Below, piece by piece: positions 54,238 to 62,244 of a stretch of DNA of 64,000 nucleotides. The position numbers were made by a program, and so were the translations under genes. The DNA comes from Nitrosomonas communis (GTDB lineage Bacteria > Pseudomonadota > Gammaproteobacteria > Burkholderiales > Nitrosomonadaceae): the NCBI RefSeq assembly GCF_024102715.1, contig NZ_JAGFJM010000140.1:34874-98873 (forward strand), in the 5' to 3' direction. The stretch's first letter is position 1; each line of letters begins with the position of its first letter. Below the pieces are notes generated by a model. That model searched no databases. It was given only the letters and a program-made list of their open reading frames with translations, and had not been told where the DNA came from.

Positions 54238-57200
54238 TGGATAAGGTGGATGACATGCAGGAAAGTACAAATATCGATATCGCGATTATCGGAATGGCGT
54301 GCCGTTTTCCCGGTGCGAATGATATCGCGTCCTTTTGGCACAATCTGCAAGAGGGGGTCGAATCGATTGCTTTCCTGAGCGACGATACGCTGCGCGCGCG
54401 TGGTGTGCCCAGTGAAGCGCTGAATGATCCTTGCTACATTAAGGCCGTTGCAAGGCTGGAGGACGTCGATCGCTTTGATGCCTCTTTTTTTGGTTATACC
54501 CCGCGTGAAGCGGCGGAAACCGATCCACAGCACCGGCTCTTTCTTGAAGTGGCATGGCAAGCCTTAGAAGATGCGGGTTACGATCCTTCGCGCTATGCCG
54601 ATCCCATCGGTGTCTATGCTGGCTGCGGCGTGAATACCTATTTACTGCTGAATCTGCTGTCCGGCGGACGCAGCATGGACAAACAGGATATTTCTTCGCT
54701 GCAGGGACTCATGAACGGCAACAATAAGGACTCGATGACGACGACGGTCGCGTATAAGCTCGATTTACGCGGCCCGGGCATGACCGTGCAAACCGCCTGT
54801 TCTACCTCGCTTGCGGCGACGCATGTCGCTTGCCGCGCTCTGCTTAATCATGAGGCCGATATGGCCATTGCCGGCGGCGCGTGGGTTAATCTTCTGCACG
54901 AAGATGGCTATTACTACCAGCCTGGCGCCATTCTTTCCCCCGATGGGCATTGCCGGGCTTTTGACGCCAAGGCAGCGGGCACGGTGATTGGCAGCGGCGT
55001 CGGTATCGTGGTATTGAAGCGGCTGGCGGATGCATTGGCAGACGGGGATACCATTCATGCAGTCATCAAGGGATCGGCGATCAATAATGATGGTTCGGCC
55101 AAAGCGGGTTACACCGCCCCGAGTATAGAGGGGCAGGCGGAGGTCATCCTGGCTGCCCAGGCGATCGCCGGTATTTCTGCCGACACGATCAGCTATATTG
55201 AAGCGCATGGAACCGGCACCACGCTCGGCGATCCGATCGAGATTGCCGCTTTGACGCAAGCATTCCGTGAGAGTACGGATCGGCGTGGTTTTTGTGGTGT
55301 CGGCTCGGTCAAGACCAATGTAGGGCACCTCGATGCGGCTGCTGGCGTCGCCGGTCTGATCAAGACGGCTCTTTCCTTGAAATATCGTATGCTGCCGCCG
55401 AGTTTAAATTTTGAGCAGCCTAATCCCCAGATCAATTTTGCTTCCAGTCCCTTTTACGTCAACACCGAATGCAAGATTTGGCCAGAGAGTTCAACACCAC
55501 GGCGTGCGGGCGTCAGCTCGTTCGGTATCGGTGGCACGAATGTGCACATGATCGTCGAGGAAGCACCTTCAAATGAATCTTCTGGACCTGCACGTGACTG
55601 GCAACTATTGATGCTATCAGCACGCAGTCAAGCAGCGCTGGAGCACGCGGTGGAACGATTGCAACAACACCTTACCGCCCATCCAGAGCAACCATTAGCG
55701 GATGTGGCTTATACCCTGCAGGTAGGCAGAAAACAGTTTTCTCATCGGGCGATTGCGCTCTGTCATGATCACGAAGATGCCATGACACTATTGCAAAACC
55801 GGGAAAGCGATCGCTTCCTGATTCAGCAGATAGCAGCCGAGAATCGTCCCGTAACTTTTATGTTTCCAGGGCAAGGTGCGCAGCATATCGACATGGCGCG
55901 CGATCTTTATCAGCGCGAACCCATTTTCCGTCAGGAATTCGACCATTGTCTGCGATTATTACAGCCACACCTTGCTTTCGATCTTCTCACGATTCTTTAT
56001 CCGGGCGCGGATGAAGCCAATCGCTCAGCGGCTTCAGCGCGACTCGAGCAGACCGAAGTCACGCAGCCTGCATTGTTCGTCATCGAATATGCACTGGCGC
56101 AACTATGGATAGCGTGGGGTATCCAGCCCGCCTCGATGATCGGTCACAGTGTAGGGGAATATGTGGCGGCTTGTCTGGCAGGGGTGTTTTCTCTGGAGGA
56201 TGCCTTGCGCTTGGTGGCCTTGCGTGGGCGCTTGTTACAACAAATGGAGACGGGCACCATGTTGGCCGTCATGCTGTCCGAAGCGGAACTTGCCTCCTAT
56301 CAGTTCGAGGATTGTGATCTGGCAGCCGTCAATGGACCGGTGCTTTGTGTGTTATCCGGCCCGCTTGCGGCGATCGAGGCGGTTGAGAAAAAGCTGGCGA
56401 ATGATCAAGTGGGATACCGGCGGCTGCATGTTTCACACGCCTTTCATTCCCGGATGGCAGAGCCGATGCTCCCTGCATTTGTTGAGCAAATTGCCAAGAG
56501 TAAGCTGCATCCACCCAAGATTCCGTTTTTCTCTAATTTGAGTGGTGAGTGGATAACGCCGCAGGAAGCGACGGATGCGCACTACTGGGGGCGGCATGTG
56601 CGCGAAACAGTGCGCTTCAATGATGGTTTGCATGTTTTGTTGCATGATCCTGCACAAATCTTGTTGGAAGTAGGGCCCGGAGAAACCCTGACGACGCTGG
56701 CGCAACGCCATCCTTCGGCAAAGCCAGAGCAACTCATCCTGTCATCCTTACCCCATCCCGGCAAAAGCCATTCGGCGCAGAAGCACCTATCGCTCAGCCT
56801 AGGCAAGCTTTGGTTAAACGGGTTGACTATCGATTGGCAGCATTTTTATGCGCATGAACGCCGCCATCGCGTGCCATTGCCGACCTATCCGTTCGAGCGC
56901 CAGTCCTACTGGATTAAAGCTGATGACGGGCAGGACGCTGCCAAAACGGGTGCCTCTTTCGCAGCGCGTGCAAAGGAAGCAAAACAGACCGATCTGTCGT
57001 CAATAAATGATTGGTTTTACCTGCCGTCGTGGCGGCGCGCTGAGCAAATCAGCCTTGAAAGCTTTTTTCCGGAAGCAGTCGATGCTTATCTGATTTTCAG
57101 CGATGAGCAGGTAGCCGGTGCTGCATTGATCGAACATTTGCGCTTGTTTGGGGTTGAACCTATTGTAGTTTCCTCAGGCGCTGCTTTCCGGCGGATCAAT

Positions 57201-58829
57201 GCGCACCGTTACCAGCTTTGCTCTGACAATCCGCATGATTTCCATCAATTGCTGCATAGCATCCGTGACGACGGTAACACAGTCGGCCATATTTTCCATC
57301 TTTGGAGCCTGAGTACGGAAGATAAAGCTGTCTCACAGACAGACAATCTGGCAAGTGATTTTTACAGCCTGTTCTATCTCGCAAGAGCATTGGAGGCTAC
57401 CCAGGCGCTTGTTCCTTCAGTTAAAAAAATCAGCATTACCATGGTGACGAATCAAATGGAGGATGTCACGGGTAATGAAACGTTATGTCCGGATAAAGCT
57501 TTGCTCTACGGACCATACAAAGTCATTCCGCAGGAATATTCAAACGTTGCTTGCCATCTGATTGATATCGACCTGCAGGTGGGAGATAGTATGGCCCGGT
57601 TACGGCTGGCCAGGCAGATTCTGGCCGAGTCGCAATCGGATTCTGCAACAACTGTAGTTGCATACCGGGGTCCTCACCGCTGGGTTCAATATTTCGAACC
57701 AATGCAACACTCCACAATCGTAAAGAATCGCCTCAAATCAGGCGGGGTTTATTTGATCACTGGCGGATTAGGCGGCGTCGGTCTGACACTGGCGGAACAT
57801 TTGGCCCGCACTCAACAGGCGAAGCTCGTGCTGCTGGGGCGTTCTCCTGTGCCTGCACGCGAACGCTGGCCGGAGATTCTGTCAGGGAGCGGCAAAGACA
57901 GCGCATTGGGCCGTAAGCTGGAGAAAATCAGGCAGCTGGAAGCATTGGGGGCCGAAGTTCTGGTCGTGAATGCGGATATAGCCAAGCAGGGTGAATTAAA
58001 AGCAGCCGTTTCGCTGGCGCGGCAATTGTTTGGCACCATTGATGGTGTGGTTCATGCCGCGGGAGAAGTCAGCAGCGGTTTGATCGCGACCAAAACAGAA
58101 GAAGTAATGGCACGCGTTTTTGCGCCCAAAGTAAGCGGAATGCGCGCATTGCAAGCGGTATTCAAAGATGATCCGCTCGATTTCATACTGCTATGTTCAT
58201 CGCTGGCCACGATCGCAGGTGGACTCAGTAAAGTTGATTACTGTGCTGCCAATGCTTACCTGGATGCGGTCGCGCGTGCTGCCTATCGCGAGTCGGCCTA
58301 TCCTGTCATCTCAGTCAATTGGGATAGCTGGCGTGAAGTCGGCATGGCAGCAAACATGGATATGCCGGAAGGCGTAGGGATTACACCGCAAGCGGGTGCG
58401 GAAGTATTCGAGCGGATCGTGAACGGTCCGCATTATCCTCAAGTAATCGTCTCTACGATTGATTTGCCTACCCGGCTGAGTCAAACCCAGCAAGATCTGG
58501 TGGCGCAACCCTTCACCTTTACGGCACCCGTCAAGGCAGCAAGATTTCCGCGGCCTGCCTTGCCGACAGCATTTAAATCACCTGAAAACGAGCTGGAAGA
58601 GAACATCGCCGAAATTTGGCAGAGCTTGTTAGGCATAGATGCCATTGGTGTGGACGATAATTTATTCGAATTGGGCGGTGATTCGCTGCTGGGAATACAA
58701 CTGCTTTCCAGGGTTTGCACCCGTTTCTCAGTTGAGCTGCATCCAGCCGATTTTTTCCGATCGCCTACCATCGCTGGTTTGGCGGCATTGGTCGAAACAA
58801 AGCTGCTCGACGAAATAGAATGTACTTAG
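54237..58829 (+). CDS. Type I PKS module: KS-AT-KR-ACP
   Basis: 1530 residues from ATG 54237, which overlaps the NRPS stop by one base (TGATG) and has GAGAGG 8 bp upstream. Ketosynthase about 10-440 with the Cys188/His324/His364 triad (TACSTSLA, EAHGTGT, NVGHLDA). Acyltransferase about 540-850 with Ser638 in GHSVGEY and HAFH at 734-737, the malonyl-CoA signature. Ketoreductase about 1165-1430 with ITGGLGGVG, Ser1322 and Tyr1335. ACP Ser1483 in LGGDSLLG. There is no DH, ER or methyltransferase domain. It adds two carbons to the acyl-aminoacyl chain and reduces the keto group, leaving a beta-hydroxy, gamma-amino unit. Confidence 0.95.
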   Translation: MDKVDDMQESTNIDIAIIGMACRFPGANDIASFWHNLQEGVESIAFLSDDTLRARGVPSEALNDPCYIKAVARLEDVDRFDASFFGYTPREAAETDPQHRLFLEVAWQALEDAGYDPSRYADPIGVYAGCGVNTYLLLNLLSGGRSMDKQDISSLQGLMNGNNKDSMTTTVAYKLDLRGPGMTVQTACSTSLAATHVACRALLNHEADMAIAGGAWVNLLHEDGYYYQPGAILSPDGHCRAFDAKAAGTVIGSGVGIVVLKRLADALADGDTIHAVIKGSAINNDGSAKAGYTAPSIEGQAEVILAAQAIAGISADTISYIEAHGTGTTLGDPIEIAALTQAFRESTDRRGFCGVGSVKTNVGHLDAAAGVAGLIKTALSLKYRMLPPSLNFEQPNPQINFASSPFYVNTECKIWPESSTPRRAGVSSFGIGGTNVHMIVEEAPSNESSGPARDWQLLMLSARSQAALEHAVERLQQHLTAHPEQPLADVAYTLQVGRKQFSHRAIALCHDHEDAMTLLQNRESDRFLIQQIAAENRPVTFMFPGQGAQHIDMARDLYQREPIFRQEFDHCLRLLQPHLAFDLLTILYPGADEANRSAASARLEQTEVTQPALFVIEYALAQLWIAWGIQPASMIGHSVGEYVAACLAGVFSLEDALRLVALRGRLLQQMETGTMLAVMLSEAELASYQFEDCDLAAVNGPVLCVLSGPLAAIEAVEKKLANDQVGYRRLHVSHAFHSRMAEPMLPAFVEQIAKSKLHPPKIPFFSNLSGEWITPQEATDAHYWGRHVRETVRFNDGLHVLLHDPAQILLEVGPGETLTTLAQRHPSAKPEQLILSSLPHPGKSHSAQKHLSLSLGKLWLNGLTIDWQHFYAHERRHRVPLPTYPFERQSYWIKADDGQDAAKTGASFAARAKEAKQTDLSSINDWFYLPSWRRAEQISLESFFPEAVDAYLIFSDEQVAGAALIEHLRLFGVEPIVVSSGAAFRRINAHRYQLCSDNPHDFHQLLHSIRDDGNTVGHIFHLWSLSTEDKAVSQTDNLASDFYSLFYLARALEATQALVPSVKKISITMVTNQMEDVTGNETLCPDKALLYGPYKVIPQEYSNVACHLIDIDLQVGDSMARLRLARQILAESQSDSATTVVAYRGPHRWVQYFEPMQHSTIVKNRLKSGGVYLITGGLGGVGLTLAEHLARTQQAKLVLLGRSPVPARERWPEILSGSGKDSALGRKLEKIRQLEALGAEVLVVNADIAKQGELKAAVSLARQLFGTIDGVVHAAGEVSSGLIATKTEEVMARVFAPKVSGMRALQAVFKDDPLDFILLCSSLATIAGGLSKVDYCAANAYLDAVARAAYRESAYPVISVNWDSWREVGMAANMDMPEGVGITPQAGAEVFERIVNGPHYPQVIVSTIDLPTRLSQTQQDLVAQPFTFTAPVKAARFPRPALPTAFKSPENELEENIAEIWQSLLGIDAIGVDDNLFELGGDSLLGIQLLSRVCTRFSVELHPADFFRSPTIAGLAALVETKLLDEIECT

Positions 58830-58866
58830 ACAGTTGACTACACTGAAACATGAACGGCGTATCTTT

Positions 58867-61800
58867 ATGACAAACAATATCGATCTTACGCAGCGGCGGG
58901 CTCGTCTTACGCCAGAGCAACGGCAGCGGCTTGCGCAACGGCTGCAGGCCGCTAGCAATCCGCTGCAGCAGACTTCCGTTATTCCACGCCGGACAGCGAA
59001 TGAGCGCACCTATTTGTCCTATGCGCAGCAGCGGCACTGGTTTTTATGGCAACTGGATCCGCACAGTACCGCTTACCATTTAGGCGGTACCTTGCGGCTG
59101 ATAGGTAAACTAAATGAACAAGCGCTGGAAGAGAGTTTTCAGATGCTGGTGGCACGGCATGAATCGTTGCGCACTGTGTTCCGCGCCAATGCGCAAGGTC
59201 TGTCCGAGCAGATTATCGAACCGGCAGGGCGATTCAGACTGACGGTGACCGATCTGAGCGATGTGCCGGAAGCACAGCGTGCAACCCGTGTACAGGAGGA
59301 AGTAAACCGTATCCACGCTACGCCATTCGATCTCACTCAAGGTCCATTATTACGTGTGGCCCTGCTCCGGGTGGCGCCGGAAGAGCATTATCTAGTAGTG
59401 GTGATGCACCACATCATCTCGGATGCCTGGTCCAACCGCATCATCATTGACGAATTCGCTGCCTGTTACCGTGCGCTTAGCGAAGGGCAGCCGATAGCAC
59501 TGCCGCCACTTTCGATTCAATATGCGGATTATGCGAACTGGCAGCGCTCCTTTCTGGAGGCAGGCGAGAAAGAACGGCAACTGGCCTACTGGCGTAGCCA
59601 GTTGGGTGAAACCCACCCTGTATTGCAATTGCCGACCGATCATCCCCGTCCATCGACGAGCAACTATCGTGCCGCTTACTATGACTTTATTCTGCCATCC
59701 TCGTTAATTGAGCATCTGCAACGGCAGATGCAAACGCGGGGTATGACGCTGTTCAAGGGGTTATTGGCGGGCATCCAAGCATTGTTGTACCGCTATACCG
59801 GCCAAAGCGACATTCGGGTAGGCGTGCCGGTCGCCAACCGTCATCGGGTAGAAACTGAAAATCTGGTTGGTTGTCTGGTGAATACGCAAGTATTGTGTAA
59901 CCGGATCGACGGACGCATGCCGCTGGAGCGGCTGCTCGAGCAAACCCGGGATACCGCTTTGGGTGCGCAAGCTTATCAGGATCTGCCATTTGAGCAGCTG
60001 GTCGAAGCGCTCCAGCCGGAGCGCAATCTGAATCTGAATCCATTATTCCAGGTGATGTTCAATCATCTGCGCGAAGACTATCGTGCACTGGGGCAACTGC
60101 CGGGCTTGACAGTGGAGGAATACGCGTTTGGCGAACAAGGCGCGCAGTTCGAGCTGTCGTTGGATACCGTGGAACGGCCAGATGGCTGGGTCGAAGCACG
60201 TTTCACCTATGCAGCCGAGTTGTTCGAGCCGCAGACCATCGTGCGCATGGGCGAGCATTATCTTCGTTTGCTAGAACAATTGGCGCAACTGGCAGATCAG
60301 CCTGCACGTTGCTTGGGTGACATTACTCTCCTGAGTGAAACAGAGCAGGCTCAGCTCAAGGTCTGGGGCGTCAACGAACAACGCTATGCCTCGGTGGAAC
60401 CGGTGCACCGTCTGATCGAACAGCAGGCGATGCTGCGCCCGGAGGCGACAGCACTGATTTTTGGCAACACGGAACTGAGCTATGCAGAACTGAACCGGCG
60501 CGCGAACCAGTTGGCGCACCGGCTGATCACATTAGGGATCAAGCCTGAAAGCCGGGTAGGGATAGCGGTAGAGCGCTCGCTCGACATGATCGTAGGACTG
60601 CTCGCCATTCTCAAGGCGGGCGGTGCCTATGTGCCGCTCGACCCGGATTATCCACGTGAACGGTTGCAGCACATGGTGACGGACAGCGGCATCGAATTGC
60701 TGCTGACGCAGCAGGCAATCGAATCGCATATTCCACGTCCTGCCCATGGCAACGTGCTGCTGCTGGACACGCTGGATGTGAGCGACTGGCCCGAGGACAA
60801 TCCGGTGGTTGCGGTACACGGCGAGCATCTCGCCTATATCATCTATACCTCCGGCTCCACCGGTCAACCCAAAGGGGTGGCGGTGGCGCATCATGCCTTG
60901 GTGGAACATGCATTGATCGCCGTTGAATTCTTCAAACTGGGCAGCGCCGATCGCATGTTGCAATTTTCCACCATCAATTTCGATGGCTTTATCGAGCAGC
61001 TTTTCCCGCCTTTATGCGTGGGCGCCGCAATCGTCTTGCGCGGTCCGGCGCTATGGGACAGCGAGACGTTCTACCAGGAACTGATCGCCAAACAGATCAC
61101 CGTGGCCGATCTGACCACCGCCTATTGGTTCTTGCTGGTACAGGATTTTGCCCGGCAGGGGCCGCGTGACTACGGTGCGTTACGCCAAATGCACGCCGGG
61201 GGCGAAGCCATGTCACCCGAAGGCATCAAGGCCTGGCGGCAGGCAGGCCTATCGGGAGTGGCTTTGCTGAACACCTATGGGCCGACCGAAGCGATCGTAA
61301 CCGCAACGGTAGCCGATTGTGGCGAAGCAGCGCAAGGCGATCAGCAGGAACCGGTCGTCACCATCGGCAAGCCGCTGCCTGCCCGCCATATTTATCTGCT
61401 TGACGCCAATCTGATGCCGGTGGCGCCCAGCATCGCGGGCGAACTGTATATCGGTGGCGAACTGCTCGCACGCGGCTACCTGAACCGGCCTGGACTGACT
61501 GCGCAGCGCTTTATCGCCGATCCATTCGACAGTCAGGGCGGGCGGCTCTACCGTACTGGTGACCTGGCCAGATGGCGGGAGGATGGGCAGATCGAATATC
61601 TCGGACGGGTGGATCACCAGGTCAAGATCCGGGGTTTCCGCATCGAACTGGGCGAAATCGAAACGCAACTGCTGCAGCAGCCGGCCGTGCGGGAAGCGGT
61701 GGTGGTCGCCAGGGAAGGGACGAACGGCATCAGACTGGTGGCGTATGTCTCGCTGCACGCGGATCATGTGGTGACACCCGCTGCATTGCGGGAAGCGCTC

Positions 61801-62238
61801 GCGCAGAGCTTGCCCGATTACATGCTGCCCGCGGCGACCGTGGTGCTGGACAGCCTGCCCCTGAATGCGAACGGCAAAGTGGACCGTGGCCGTTTACCGG
61901 AACCGGAATTTGTCAGCGAAGGCGACTATGCCGCGCCCGAAGGGGAAGTGGAGCAAGTCCTCGCCAATATCTGGGCAGAAGTGCTGGGTATGGGCCGGGT
62001 GGGGCGCAACGACAATTTCTTCGAATTGGGCGGACATTCTCTTGCCGTTTTGCAAGTTCAACAAAAATTGCAGCTTAGCCAATCCATTTCCGTCCCCCTG
62101 CGGCTATTTTTTGAACAGCCTGTATTGAAAGCCATCGCGATAGTGATCCAGGAAGAATACATGTCAGTTTCCAGGCAAATCAGGGAACAGAGTGAGTTAT
62201 CGGAAATGGCTGAATTACTCGATTTATTGGAGAATTAA
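58867..62238 (+). CDS. NRPS module: C-A-PCP
   Basis: 1123 residues from ATG 58867; the frame also allows TTG 58834. Condensation domain about 45-480 with HHIISDA at 181-187 in place of HHxxxDG, adenylation domain about 510-1000 (YTSGSTGQPKGVAVAH, NTYGPTE, YRTGDL, A10 NGKVDRGRLP) and a carrier domain with Ser1058 in FFELGGHSL. The A-domain pocket reads D-G-E-D-H-G-T-V-T-K by alignment to GrsA, and the two acidic residues suggest a basic side chain. It attaches the next amino acid to the polyketide-extended chain. Its first 1.6 kb aligns without gaps to the next gene. Confidence 0.95.
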   Translation: MTNNIDLTQRRARLTPEQRQRLAQRLQAASNPLQQTSVIPRRTANERTYLSYAQQRHWFLWQLDPHSTAYHLGGTLRLIGKLNEQALEESFQMLVARHESLRTVFRANAQGLSEQIIEPAGRFRLTVTDLSDVPEAQRATRVQEEVNRIHATPFDLTQGPLLRVALLRVAPEEHYLVVVMHHIISDAWSNRIIIDEFAACYRALSEGQPIALPPLSIQYADYANWQRSFLEAGEKERQLAYWRSQLGETHPVLQLPTDHPRPSTSNYRAAYYDFILPSSLIEHLQRQMQTRGMTLFKGLLAGIQALLYRYTGQSDIRVGVPVANRHRVETENLVGCLVNTQVLCNRIDGRMPLERLLEQTRDTALGAQAYQDLPFEQLVEALQPERNLNLNPLFQVMFNHLREDYRALGQLPGLTVEEYAFGEQGAQFELSLDTVERPDGWVEARFTYAAELFEPQTIVRMGEHYLRLLEQLAQLADQPARCLGDITLLSETEQAQLKVWGVNEQRYASVEPVHRLIEQQAMLRPEATALIFGNTELSYAELNRRANQLAHRLITLGIKPESRVGIAVERSLDMIVGLLAILKAGGAYVPLDPDYPRERLQHMVTDSGIELLLTQQAIESHIPRPAHGNVLLLDTLDVSDWPEDNPVVAVHGEHLAYIIYTSGSTGQPKGVAVAHHALVEHALIAVEFFKLGSADRMLQFSTINFDGFIEQLFPPLCVGAAIVLRGPALWDSETFYQELIAKQITVADLTTAYWFLLVQDFARQGPRDYGALRQMHAGGEAMSPEGIKAWRQAGLSGVALLNTYGPTEAIVTATVADCGEAAQGDQQEPVVTIGKPLPARHIYLLDANLMPVAPSIAGELYIGGELLARGYLNRPGLTAQRFIADPFDSQGGRLYRTGDLARWREDGQIEYLGRVDHQVKIRGFRIELGEIETQLLQQPAVREAVVVAREGTNGIRLVAYVSLHADHVVTPAALREALAQSLPDYMLPAATVVLDSLPLNANGKVDRGRLPEPEFVSEGDYAAPEGEVEQVLANIWAEVLGMGRVGRNDNFFELGGHSLAVLQVQQKLQLSQSISVPLRLFFEQPVLKAIAIVIQEEYMSVSRQIREQSELSEMAELLDLLEN
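59020..60628 (+). repeat. C-A module repeat, copy 1
   Basis: This stretch aligns with 62392-64000 at a constant offset of 3372 bp, with no net indel over about 1.6 kb and long near-identical blocks (for example around 59403-59490 versus 62775-62862). It covers the C domain and the start of the A domain. It indicates recent duplication or gene conversion between the two NRPS modules. Confidence 0.85.
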
Positions 62239-62244
62239 TCAGAA

